Assembly: GCA_024103355.1 (NCBI GenBank)
Contig: JAGFIU010000031.1
Location: 33,587 to 97,586 of the forward strand
DNA length: 64,000 nucleotides
DNA from: Bacteroidota bacterium
Lineage (GTDB): Bacteria > Bacteroidota > Bacteroidia > NS11-12g > UBA955
Direction: 5' to 3'
Made by a program: the position numbers and the translations under genes. Below are positions 47,450-55,600 of this stretch, one piece after another; the first letter of the stretch is position 1, and each line of letters begins with the position of its first letter. The notes below the pieces were generated by a model. It did not search any database and had not been told where the DNA came from. It saw only the letters and a program-made list of their open reading frames with translations.

Positions 47450-47944
47450 ATGGATTTAAAGTTTGATACAAATTTGGTACATGGGTACAAAAGCAATTCT
47501 CAGATTGTTAGACTTCTAACAGAGAATTGGGTTTTGAATAATTCTTATTGCCCAAGTTGTGGAGAGATGCCTTTAAATGAATTTGAAAATAATCGTCCTG
47601 TTGCAGATTTTTATTGTAAGAGATGTTCCGAAGAGTTTGAGTTAAAAAGCAAAAGTGGTAAGCTATCAAATACTATCACAGATGGTGCATACGCAACTAT
47701 GATAGAAAGGATTAATTCGGATAACAATCCAAATTTCTTCTTCCTTACTTATACAAAACAATGGACGGTTAATAATTTTTTAATCATACCAAAACAGTTT
47801 TTCACAGCAGAGATTATAATCAAACGCCACCCTCTATCTGAATCAGCTAGAAGAGCTGGCTGGGTAGGATGCAACATTGATATTTCCAATATATCAGATT
47901 CAGGGAAAGTATATTTAGTTAAAAATGCTCAAGCAATTAACTAA
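47450..47944 (+). CDS. DpnI-like nuclease domain, N-terminal half
   Basis: The 164-aa product keeps every key residue of the DpnI PD-(D/E)XK nuclease. These are Asp53 in PVADFYC, Glu64 and Lys66 in EFELKS, and the zinc cysteines Cys34, Cys37, Cys56 and Cys59. It also has the block ADNNPNFFFLTYTKQ-like DNNPNFFFLTYTKQWTVNN and SARRAGWVGCNID. In DpnI, both the nuclease domain and the C-terminal helix domain contact methylated DNA, so this half alone may have weak or altered activity. Start ATG at 47450. Confidence 0.8.
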   Translation: MDLKFDTNLVHGYKSNSQIVRLLTENWVLNNSYCPSCGEMPLNEFENNRPVADFYCKRCSEEFELKSKSGKLSNTITDGAYATMIERINSDNNPNFFFLTYTKQWTVNNFLIIPKQFFTAEIIIKRHPLSESARRAGWVGCNIDISNISDSGKVYLVKNAQAIN

Positions 47945-48025
47945 GAGATTGTTAAAGAGAAATTTAATAAAACCTTATTTTTAAGAACAAGAAACAATGA
48001 AGCAAGAGGCTGGATATTAGACATC

Positions 48026-48229
48026 ATGAATTGCGTGGATTTAATAAAGAAGGATAAATTTACGCTTGATGAAGTTTACAAGTTTGAAGATAAATTAAAA
48101 TTGAAATACCCACACAACAATTTCATTAAAGACAAAATACGACAACAATTACAAATTTTACGAGATAAAGGTATAATTGAATTTGTTGGACGGGGTAAAT
48201 ATAAAAAAGTGAATTATGGAAACATTTAA
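48026..48229 (+). CDS. DpnI-like C-terminal winged-helix half
   Basis: The 67-aa product from ATG 48026 carries the DpnI C-terminal winged-helix region (FTLDEVYKFEDKL, IKDKIRQQLQILRDKGI, EFVGRGKYKKV). It is in the same frame as the nuclease half, separated by the in-frame stop and 27 codons. Translation here may start internally, so a split enzyme is possible. The dpnD-like ATG at 48216 overlaps its end by 14 bases. Confidence 0.6.
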   Translation: MNCVDLIKKDKFTLDEVYKFEDKLKLKYPHNNFIKDKIRQQLQILRDKGIIEFVGRGKYKKVNYGNI

Positions 48230-48386
48230 AATTGAGATTCAAGAGTTTCTATCAAGAATTGTAGAAATTGAAGCAGAAAATGCAAATGAAGCTGTCTTAA
48301 AGGTAAGAAGATTGTATCGTAATGAAGAAATCGTTTTAGATAGTGACGATTATATAACTACTGAAATTGATGAATATGTAGAGTAA
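48216..48386 (+). CDS. DpnD/PcfM-like small protein
   Basis: The 56-aa product reads METFKIEIQEFLSRIVEIEA and then ENANEAVLKVRRLYRNEEIV, ending DEYVE. This pattern resembles the DpnD/PcfM family, in which DpnD is encoded beside the DpnI enzyme in Streptococcus pneumoniae and has no known function. Its start overlaps the DpnI-like frame by 14 bases, and the methyltransferase begins 25 bases after its stop. It keeps the dpnC-dpnD gene order of the pneumococcal cassette. Family resemblance is from memory. Confidence 0.75.
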   Translation: METFKIEIQEFLSRIVEIEAENANEAVLKVRRLYRNEEIVLDSDDYITTEIDEYVE

Positions 48387-48411
48387 CTTTTATCTTCTGC
48401 ATGGAGATACC

Positions 48412-49230
48412 ATGAATCTTTTGCCTCAATTTGAGCATAAATTTGATATGGTTTTTGCTGATCCTCCTTATTTTTTATCGAATAATGGTCTGTCTATCCA
48501 AAGCGGAAAAATCGTGAGTGTAAACAAAGGAAAATGGGATAAATCACAAGGATTTGAATTCATTAATAATTTCAATCGCCAATGGCTCTCATTGATTAGA
48601 GATAAAATGAAAGAGGATGCAACAATCTGGATTAGCGGTACAATGCACAATATTTTTTCTGTTGGGCAAACTCTAACAGAATTAGGCTTTAAAATTCTCA
48701 ATATTATTACATGGGAGAAAACCAATCCACCGCCCAATTTTTCTTGTCGCTATTTCACTTACTCAACCGAACAAATTATATGGGCAAGAAAAAATGAAAA
48801 AATACCTCATTATTACAATTATGAACTAATGAAACAACTTAATGGAAACAAACAAATGAAAGATGTTTGGAAATTGCAGGCTATTACCGCTTGGGAAAAA
48901 TCCTGCGGAAAACATCCTACGCAAAAACCACTTTCTGTTTTAACCAGATTAATATTAGCTTCAACAAAACCAAATGCTTGGATTTTAGACCCATTCACAG
49001 GCAGTTCTACTACCGGAATTGCAGCCAACCTTTCTAATCGCAGGTTTCTTGGAATTGACAAAGAAGAAGAGTATTTGATTATAAGCAAAAACAGAAAATT
49101 AGAAATTGAAAACATCCATATATCTTCCGATTACAAGCAAAAAATAAGTGGTTTTAACAATAAAAAAGAACTTCAACTCTTTCTTGCCAATGAACCAGTA
49201 CCGGATTATAATAAAGAAATAGACTTATAA
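48412..49230 (+). CDS. DNA adenine N6-methyltransferase, DpnA-like, beta-class
   Basis: The 272-aa product has the beta-class order, with the catalytic motif FADPPYFLSNNG at residues 15-26 and the SAM-binding motif DPFTGSSTTG near the C-terminus. WISGTMHNIFSVG, RYFTYSTEQIIWARKN and GKHPTQKPLSVL resemble DpnA-type enzymes. The motif normally preceding the DPPY block (LHGDT) is encoded just upstream in frame (48397-48411) but lies before the ATG. An in-frame TAG at 48379 closes off any longer start. The gene may thus be clipped or use a CTG start at 48397. Its site specificity is unknown. Confidence 0.85.
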   Translation: MNLLPQFEHKFDMVFADPPYFLSNNGLSIQSGKIVSVNKGKWDKSQGFEFINNFNRQWLSLIRDKMKEDATIWISGTMHNIFSVGQTLTELGFKILNIITWEKTNPPPNFSCRYFTYSTEQIIWARKNEKIPHYYNYELMKQLNGNKQMKDVWKLQAITAWEKSCGKHPTQKPLSVLTRLILASTKPNAWILDPFTGSSTTGIAANLSNRRFLGIDKEEEYLIISKNRKLEIENIHISSDYKQKISGFNNKKELQLFLANEPVPDYNKEIDL

Positions 49231-49319
49231 CTCACATTCCCTGCTTAACTTCATGTTATTATCTTTTCAGCAGAATCAAACCATTTTATATTTTGCAATT
49301 CGATTCAGGCCTAATAAAT

Positions 49320-50285
49320 TCAATAACCAATCTCATCCACCATCTTTGATGAACCAACAAAAAGAGGTGTTCTTTGATGTAGTTTTTCAGGTTGAATATC
49401 CAAGATTCTTTGTTTCCCGTCCGTAGCTTTTCCTCCTGCATTTTCTATCAAAAAAGCCATTGGAATACATTCATAAAGTAAGCGTAATTTGCCATTTGGA
49501 GCTTTTTCGGTTGCGGGGTACATATAGATACCGCCTTTGAGCAGATTGCGGTGAAAATCCGCTATCAAAGAACCTATATATCTTGCACTGAGTTTGTGCT
49601 GTTTGCATTTGTGTATATAGTCCTGAATTTTTTGGTCAAAATCGTGGAGGTTTCCTTCATTAACAGAGAATATTTTCCTTGTTTCAGGAATTTTGATATT
49701 GGGGTGTGATAAGCAGAATTCGTGAATAGAATCATCTAAAGTAAAGCCATTGACCCCATTTCCGGAAGAATAAACCAGCATTGTGCTTGAGCCGTATATC
49801 ACATATCCGGCAGCAACAATTTCCTTCCCCGGTCTGAGTATATCATCCAACGAACAATCGCGGTTCATATCTCTTCTTTTATAGAGTGAAAATATAGTAC
49901 CTATTGAAGCGTTCACATCAATATTTGATGAACCATCCAAGGGGTCCATGCAAAGAATATACTTTGCTTCGTGCGAATCTTTGCACCAATACACATCATC
50001 TTCTTCTTCGGAAATAACGGCACAAACTTCTCCTGTTTGTTCAATATGATTTTTGAAAATAGTATTGGCAATCACATCCAATTTTTTCACATCCTCTCCT
50101 TGAACATTCGTAGAGCCGTGTTCTCCAAGTATATCAACCAATCCTGCTTTTCGGACATCGCGATTTACAATTTTGGCAGCCAAACCGATTGCCCTGAAAA
50201 TATCAGAAAATGCGCCTTTGGCATCATGAATCTCTTCTTGTCTGTCAATTATAAATTGTCCTAAGGTGATAACTGAGTTTTTCAT
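49320..50285 (-). CDS. fbp: Fructose-1,6-bisphosphatase class 1
   Basis: Hydrolyses fructose-1,6-bisphosphate in gluconeogenesis. The ATG at 50285 is preferred over an upstream frame extension to 50336 because it begins MKNSVITLGQFIIDRQ. The 321-aa protein has the metal-binding block DPLDGSSNIDVNASIGTIFSLY and the C-terminal PNGKLRLLYECIPMAF. It is class 1, the usual class in Bacteroidota. It is divergent from the aspartate kinase gene, with the two -7 boxes facing each other. Confidence 0.95.
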   Translation of the reverse strand: MKNSVITLGQFIIDRQEEIHDAKGAFSDIFRAIGLAAKIVNRDVRKAGLVDILGEHGSTNVQGEDVKKLDVIANTIFKNHIEQTGEVCAVISEEEDDVYWCKDSHEAKYILCMDPLDGSSNIDVNASIGTIFSLYKRRDMNRDCSLDDILRPGKEIVAAGYVIYGSSTMLVYSSGNGVNGFTLDDSIHEFCLSHPNIKIPETRKIFSVNEGNLHDFDQKIQDYIHKCKQHKLSARYIGSLIADFHRNLLKGGIYMYPATEKAPNGKLRLLYECIPMAFLIENAGGKATDGKQRILDIQPEKLHQRTPLFVGSSKMVDEIGY

Positions 50286-50296
50286 CTGAATCTGTT

Positions 50297-50304
50297 TATT
50301 TTTG
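50297..50304 (+). promoter_or_regulatory. -7 box for the aspartate kinase gene
   Basis: TATTTTTG matches TAnnTTTG, 38 bases before the ATG at 50343. It is mirrored on the other strand five bases away (see 50310-50317). Confidence 0.5.
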
Positions 50305-50309
50305 CGGCT

Positions 50310-50317
50310 CAAAAATA
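50310..50317 (-). promoter_or_regulatory. -7 box for fbp
   Basis: The minus strand reads TATTTTTG, 24 bases before the fbp ATG at 50285. The two opposed boxes form an 8-bp inverted repeat separated by CGGCT. Confidence 0.5.
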
Positions 50318-50342
50318 ATAATAGTATTTGGAACAAAGGCAG

Positions 50343-51611
50343 ATGAAAATATTCAAATTCGGAGGGGCTTCCGTCAAAGATGCCGAATCCATCAGAAATG
50401 TGGCTAAGATTCTCAATTCTTATGCTTCTGACAAGGTTTTGGTTGTGATTTCCGCAATGGCTAAAACAACCAATTTATTGGAAACCGTTACCGATTCTTT
50501 CATCAATAATAAAGCGGATTTAGTATCTAAAATGAATGAATTTTCTTCATTTCATTTCAATATTTGCAACGAGCTTTTTTCTGACCCCAACCATCCTATT
50601 TTTAACGATATTGAAAACCTCTGTTTAGAGCTGGAATGCTTGACAGAAAAGGAAGTCAAGGACGATTATGATTTTGTTTACGATCAGATTGTGAGCTTTG
50701 GGGAATTGATTTCAACTAAGATTATCAGCACCTACCTGCTTTCTCAGGGTATCAAAAACAAGTGGGTGGATGCCCGTAATTTTATTTTTACAAACAGTAA
50801 TTTCCGTGAAGCAAGTGTAAATTGGTCTGAAACAGAACATATTATTTCAACCAAACTCAAGCCGTTTGCCGAAAAGAGTATGGTTATCACACAAGGATTC
50901 ATAGGCAAAGACAGAAACAACGCAACTACAACTCTTGGCAGAGAAGGTTCTGACTATAGTGCAGCCATTTTTGCATGGTGTTTAAATGCCGAATCTGTTA
51001 CTATATGGAAAGATGTTGCCGGTGTGATGAATGCAGACCCTAAGAAGTTTGCAAATGCTGAAAAGATTGACTCTTTAAGTTTTGACCAAGCAATTGAGCT
51101 TGCATATTACGGTGCGAGCGTAATTCACCCAAAAACCATTCAACCGCTCAAAAGCAAAGGGATTCCTTTGCATGTCAAATCTTTCCTAAATCCAAGCGAA
51201 TCAGGCACTGTAGTGAAAGAAGGTAATGAGTTTAATACCGATAAGATCTGCTTTATTTTCAAAGAGAACCAGACCTTGATAACCCTTAAGACCCGCGATT
51301 TTTCATTTGTTGCAGAAAATAACTTACAGGAAATATTCAGAATTCTCGCCACCCATAAAGTTCGGGTGAATGTGATGCAAAACTCAGCTATCAGTTTCAA
51401 AATGGTTGTGGATTTTAATGAAAGAAAACTCTCCAATATTGGAAAAGATTTAACTCATAGTTTTGAAACCAAACAAACAAATAACCTAAGACTTGTCAGC
51501 ATCTACAACCATGTTGGCAAAGAAATCCCTTCTGATATTACCTCCGGTTCTAAGATTTTACTTGAGCAAAAAACAGACAGGGTATTACATCTGTTGATAG
51601 CGGATAATTGA
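50343..51611 (+). CDS. Aspartate kinase (monofunctional)
   Basis: Phosphorylates aspartate, the first step to lysine, threonine and methionine. The ATG at 50343 is chosen over TTG at 50328 because the protein begins MKIFKFGGASVKDAESIR. The 422-aa length fits a monofunctional enzyme. Visible blocks are KFGGASV, VISAMAKTTN, and TTLGREGSDYSAA (about residues 190-205). A C-terminal ACT region follows (about 300-422). No homoserine dehydrogenase domain is fused. Which of the lysC or thrA-type feedback forms it is cannot be read. Confidence 0.93.
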   Translation: MKIFKFGGASVKDAESIRNVAKILNSYASDKVLVVISAMAKTTNLLETVTDSFINNKADLVSKMNEFSSFHFNICNELFSDPNHPIFNDIENLCLELECLTEKEVKDDYDFVYDQIVSFGELISTKIISTYLLSQGIKNKWVDARNFIFTNSNFREASVNWSETEHIISTKLKPFAEKSMVITQGFIGKDRNNATTTLGREGSDYSAAIFAWCLNAESVTIWKDVAGVMNADPKKFANAEKIDSLSFDQAIELAYYGASVIHPKTIQPLKSKGIPLHVKSFLNPSESGTVVKEGNEFNTDKICFIFKENQTLITLKTRDFSFVAENNLQEIFRILATHKVRVNVMQNSAISFKMVVDFNERKLSNIGKDLTHSFETKQTNNLRLVSIYNHVGKEIPSDITSGSKILLEQKTDRVLHLLIADN

Positions 51612-51640
51612 TTGCATGGGGATTTAAAATAAAAATCACC

Positions 51641-51648
51641 TACATTTG
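51641..51648 (+). promoter_or_regulatory. -7 box for the GH3 gene
   Basis: TACATTTG matches TAnnTTTG, 24 bases before the ATG at 51672 and just after the aspartate kinase stop. Confidence 0.5.
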
Positions 51649-51671
51649 CCAACACGCAACAACAGAGGCGC

Positions 51672-53171
51672 ATGTCTATAAAGAAGATTCTTTCAAAACC
51701 GTTTGCAAAAATCATAGTTAAAGGTATCAAAAAATGGAGTAATAACCCTGAAAGAACGCAAGAAATTGTTTTTCAAAAACTAATAAAAGGTTTAAGGCAG
51801 ACAAAATTCGGGAGAGACCACAATGCAGACAACATCAACACTTATGAGGATTTCAAAAAGGCCATCCCCATTCGAGATTATGAATCATTAAAACCATGGA
51901 TAGATGAGGTTGTGGCCGGCAAGCCGGATATATTATGGAAAGGCAAACCCATTTATTTTGCAAAAACCTCCGGTACAACATCAGGGGCTAAATATATCCC
52001 TATCACAAAAGACTCTATTTCCAACCATATTGATTCTGCACGCAATGCCATTCTATCCTATATTGCACGAACAGGAAATACAGGTTTTGTGGATGGTAAA
52101 ATGATTTTTCTGCAGGGCAGTCCCGTGTTGACACAAAAATCCGGTATTAACACAGGAAGACTTTCAGGGATTGTGGCACATCATGTTCCAAATTATCTTT
52201 TGAAAAACAGAATGCCTTCTTGGGATGTAAATTGTATTGAAGATTGGGAAGAAAAAGTCACTCAAATAGCGCACGAAACCATTAAGGAGCGAATGACACT
52301 GATAAGCGGAATTCCGCCATGGGTACAGATGTATTTTGAAAAACTGATTGAGATTTCAGGTAAAAATAACATCAAAGAAATCTTTCCCGATTTTAATCTC
52401 TTCATATACGGAGGAGTAAACTATGAACCCTATAGAACCAAAATTGAGAATAGCATAGGGAAAAAGGTTGATAGCATTGAGACTTACCCTGCATCCGAAG
52501 GTTTTATCGCCTATCAGGACGGAGCACCAGGGGAAGGGTTATTGATGGTCTTGAATCACGGCATTTTTTATGAATTCATACCTACAGAAAATTATTTTGA
52601 TGAAAACCCTCCAAGACTATCCATAAATGAAGTTGAATTAAATAAAAACTATGCACTCATCATTAACTCCAACGCTGGGTTATGGGGATATTCCATTGGT
52701 GATACGGTGAAATTTGTGAGCAAATATCCCCATCGCATTGTGGTTACCGGAAGGATTAAACATTTTATTTCTGCTTTTGGAGAACATGTGATTGGGGAAG
52801 AAGTTGAAGCTGCTCTCAAAAATGCAATAGAGGAATACCCATGCAGAATTAGTGAATTTACCGTTGCACCTCAGGTAAATCCGGTTTCCGGCTTGCCTTA
52901 TCACGAATGGTTTATTGAATTTGAACAAGAGCCGGATAATTTGGAAAACTTTGCACAAAGCATTGACCGTCATTTGCAGCAGAAGAATGTTTATTACAAG
53001 GATTTGTTAGAGGGCAATATTCTCAGGACTCTGCAAATTCGCAGTATGCAGCCGAATGCTTTTGTACAATACATGAAACAAGAAGGTAAGTTGGGAGGTC
53101 AAAACAAACTTCCTCGCCTGAGCAATGACAGAAAAATTGCTGACAAGTTGGAAGACTTGGTTAAAAAATAA
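51672..53171 (+). CDS. GH3-family protein (acyl-acid amido-synthetase-like)
   Basis: Member of the ANL-like GH3 family, named after plant enzymes that join auxin or jasmonate to amino acids. Bacterial members are widespread in Bacteroidota, but I know of no established substrate. The 499-aa protein has the ATP-binding motif YFAKTSGTTSGAKYIPIT, a mid-protein YPASEGFIAYQDG, and YSIGDTVKFV with VTGRIKHFISAFGEHV near residues 340-380. The gene is single, with a close promoter box. It converges on the malic enzyme gene. Confidence 0.85.
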   Translation: MSIKKILSKPFAKIIVKGIKKWSNNPERTQEIVFQKLIKGLRQTKFGRDHNADNINTYEDFKKAIPIRDYESLKPWIDEVVAGKPDILWKGKPIYFAKTSGTTSGAKYIPITKDSISNHIDSARNAILSYIARTGNTGFVDGKMIFLQGSPVLTQKSGINTGRLSGIVAHHVPNYLLKNRMPSWDVNCIEDWEEKVTQIAHETIKERMTLISGIPPWVQMYFEKLIEISGKNNIKEIFPDFNLFIYGGVNYEPYRTKIENSIGKKVDSIETYPASEGFIAYQDGAPGEGLLMVLNHGIFYEFIPTENYFDENPPRLSINEVELNKNYALIINSNAGLWGYSIGDTVKFVSKYPHRIVVTGRIKHFISAFGEHVIGEEVEAALKNAIEEYPCRISEFTVAPQVNPVSGLPYHEWFIEFEQEPDNLENFAQSIDRHLQQKNVYYKDLLEGNILRTLQIRSMQPNAFVQYMKQEGKLGGQNKLPRLSNDRKIADKLEDLVKK

Positions 53172-53221
53172 CGGCAAAGCAAATTACGCTGCCTAATTAG
53201 ATTTTATTGTGCCTTTAGCAA

Positions 53222-55492
53222 TTAATTCCCGTCTTTAGCTTGAGCGTCAATCACAGCAACTGCAACCATATTTACAATTTCTCTTACAGTACTTGCAAGT
53301 TGCAAAATATGAACTGAACGTTTTAAACCCATCAAAATCGGCCCCATAGTTTCTGTTTTACCAAAACTCTTTGCAAAATTGTAGGCTATATTTCCTGAAG
53401 CAAGTTCGGGGAAAATAAAAGTATTAATATCACTATTAACCAAATTGCTGAATGGGAAGTTCTCTGAAAGGAGTTCCTTATTGAGAGCAAAATTTGCTTG
53501 CATTTCACCATCAACCACGATTTCAGGATGATTCTTGTGTAAATATGCTACAGCTTTTTGCATTTTATCAGGTATTTCTCCTTTGGAAGAACCAAAGTTT
53601 GAATAGGACAACATTGCTATTCGGGGTTCAACGCCAAAGTTTTGAACTTTCTTGTGAACTTGTCTTGTGATTTCCACTAATTGTTCCCAATTGGGGTTGA
53701 TATTTACAGTAGTGTCAGCAAAGAAATAAGGACCTTTTTTGGTCATCATAATATACATTCCCGATACTTGAGAATATCCTTCTTCTTTCCCAATTACTTG
53801 AAGAGCAGGTCGTATTGTGTTAGAATAATTCTTTGTCAATCCTGAGATCAAAGCATCTGCTTCTCCATTCTCCAACATCATCATTCCGTAGTAATTGCGG
53901 TCTTTCATCGCTTTTTTAGCTTCCTGAAGTGTCATTCCTTTACGTTGGCGGCTTGCATACAATTGGTTTCCAAATGCTTCTCTTTTTGCATCTTCTTCCC
54001 AGGGGTCAATGATGGAAGCACCTTGTAATTCAAGTTTGTAATCAGCTATCAAGCGATTAATTTTATTCTTATCACCCAACAAAATAGGTTTTGCAATACC
54101 TTCTTCCATACTGATTTGAGCTGCTTTCAGTATTTTTAAATTATCCGCTTCAACAAACACAACGGTTTTGGGTGCTTTACGAGCAATAGAATTGACCCTT
54201 CTGATAAATTTATTATCCAACCCTAGTCTATCCCTGAGTTGCTGCTTATATTTTTGCATATCATGGATGGGTTGATTAGCAACACCGCTATCCATGGCTG
54301 CTTGAGCCACAGCCGGTGCAACAACCTCAATCAGGCGTGGGTCAAGAGGTTTGGGGATAATATAATTTCTACCAAAAGACAAATTTGATTGTTTATAGGC
54401 AATGCTCACTGATTCGGGTACCGGTTCTAATGCTAAATCTGCCAATGCTCTAACCGCAGCCAATTTCATCTCTTCATTGATAGATGTTGCCCTAACATCA
54501 AGTGCACCTCTGAAAATAAACGGAAATCCAAGTACATTATTAACCTGATTTGGGTAATCGCTTCTGCCTGTAGCCAACACGATATCCGGACGGGTTTTAA
54601 TTGCCAATTCATATTCTATCTCAGGATCGGGATTTGCCAAAGCAAAAACAATTGGGTCATTGGACATGCTCAATACCATTTCAGGCGTGAGAATATTTCC
54701 TTTTGATAAACCCACAAATACATCTGCTCCTTTAAGTGCATCTTCTAAATGGTGAACATCTTTATCTGTTGCAAAGAAAATTTTATTTTCATCTAAATCA
54801 GTTCTATCCTTTCTTATAACTCCTTTGCTGTCAAGCATCACAAGGTTTTCCTTTTTTATTCCAAGAGAAATAAAAAGTTTTGAGCAAGAAATAGCAGAAG
54901 CTCCGGCACCGTTAACAACCATTTTCACTTTATCAATATCCTTATTTACGATTTTAAGTGCATTGAGGAGACCTGCCCCTGATATAATAGCAGTTCCGTG
55001 TTGGTCGTCATGCATAATAGGGATATTGAGCTCATGGCGAAGTCTGCGCTCTATTTCAAAGCATTCAGGAGATTTTATATCCTCCAAATTGATGCCTCCG
55101 AATGTGGGTTCCATAGCTTTGACACAAGCAACAAACTCATCTACGGTTTTGGCATTTAATTCAATATCAAAAACATCAATATCCGCAAAGATTTTAAACA
55201 ACAATCCCTTCCCTTCCATCACCGGCTTGGAAGCCTCAGGTCCGATATTACCAAGACCAAGAACGGCAGTACCATTGGATATAACTGCCACCAGGTTTCC
55301 CTTGGCTGTGTATTTATATACATCTTCAACATTATCAGCAATTTTGAGACAAGGTTCGGCAACTCCCGGTGAATATGCCAAACTTAAATCACGTTTGGTT
55401 GCTGTTGGTTTTGTTGGAATAACTTCTATTTTCCCCGGACGTCCATCGGCATGATAACTCAGAGCGTCCTGCTGTAATTTATAATCTGACAT
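53222..55492 (-). CDS. maeB: NADP-dependent malic enzyme with C-terminal phosphotransacetylase domain
   Basis: Oxidatively decarboxylates malate to pyruvate with NADP, giving NADPH. The 756-aa protein is a fusion. Residues about 1-430 hold the malic domain and Rossmann domain, with LAYSPGVAEPCLKI, MHDDQHGTAI and VVNGAGASAISCSK. The rest is a phosphate-acetyltransferase-like regulatory domain (from about VFVEADNLKILKA to NMVAVAVIDAQ) that usually binds acetyl-CoA without catalysis. This MaeB layout is typical. A -7 box lies at 55516-55523. Confidence 0.95.
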   Translation of the reverse strand: MSDYKLQQDALSYHADGRPGKIEVIPTKPTATKRDLSLAYSPGVAEPCLKIADNVEDVYKYTAKGNLVAVISNGTAVLGLGNIGPEASKPVMEGKGLLFKIFADIDVFDIELNAKTVDEFVACVKAMEPTFGGINLEDIKSPECFEIERRLRHELNIPIMHDDQHGTAIISGAGLLNALKIVNKDIDKVKMVVNGAGASAISCSKLFISLGIKKENLVMLDSKGVIRKDRTDLDENKIFFATDKDVHHLEDALKGADVFVGLSKGNILTPEMVLSMSNDPIVFALANPDPEIEYELAIKTRPDIVLATGRSDYPNQVNNVLGFPFIFRGALDVRATSINEEMKLAAVRALADLALEPVPESVSIAYKQSNLSFGRNYIIPKPLDPRLIEVVAPAVAQAAMDSGVANQPIHDMQKYKQQLRDRLGLDNKFIRRVNSIARKAPKTVVFVEADNLKILKAAQISMEEGIAKPILLGDKNKINRLIADYKLELQGASIIDPWEEDAKREAFGNQLYASRQRKGMTLQEAKKAMKDRNYYGMMMLENGEADALISGLTKNYSNTIRPALQVIGKEEGYSQVSGMYIMMTKKGPYFFADTTVNINPNWEQLVEITRQVHKKVQNFGVEPRIAMLSYSNFGSSKGEIPDKMQKAVAYLHKNHPEIVVDGEMQANFALNKELLSENFPFSNLVNSDINTFIFPELASGNIAYNFAKSFGKTETMGPILMGLKRSVHILQLASTVREIVNMVAVAVIDAQAKDGN

Positions 55493-55515
55493 ACAAGTAT
55501 TCTTTTTAAGGTTCG

Positions 55516-55523
55516 CAAAGGTA
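55516..55523 (-). promoter_or_regulatory. -7 box for maeB
   Basis: The minus strand reads TACCTTTG, an exact TAnnTTTG match, 24 bases before the ATG at 55492. Confidence 0.5.
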
Positions 55524-55600
55524 TATTTTTTAAGGATTGATGAATAAATCCTTGTTTGTTTATATACACATAAAACTGCTTAATATTGCTGTTACTATTC

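Larger units (their letters stand above)
47450..48229 (+). pseudogene. DpnI-like methylation-dependent restriction endonuclease, interrupted by one in-frame stop
   Basis: Read through a single TAA at 47942-47944, this frame gives a protein of 259 residues plus the stop that aligns end to end with DpnI, which cleaves G-m6A-TC. The stop falls at codon 165, between the nuclease domain and the C-terminal winged helix. The downstream part continues in the same frame with LFLRTRNNEARGWILDI and KIRQQLQILRDKGIIEF, without any other stop or frameshift. The codon before mutation would be one base away from Lys, Gln or Glu. Each half could still be translated separately. DpnD-like and methyltransferase genes follow at once. 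Confidence 0.85.

Noticed and set aside
54825..55454. Plus-strand frame of 209 codons opposite the malic enzyme gene
   Set aside because: It lies wholly within conserved malic enzyme motifs on the minus strand and has no family-like sequence.
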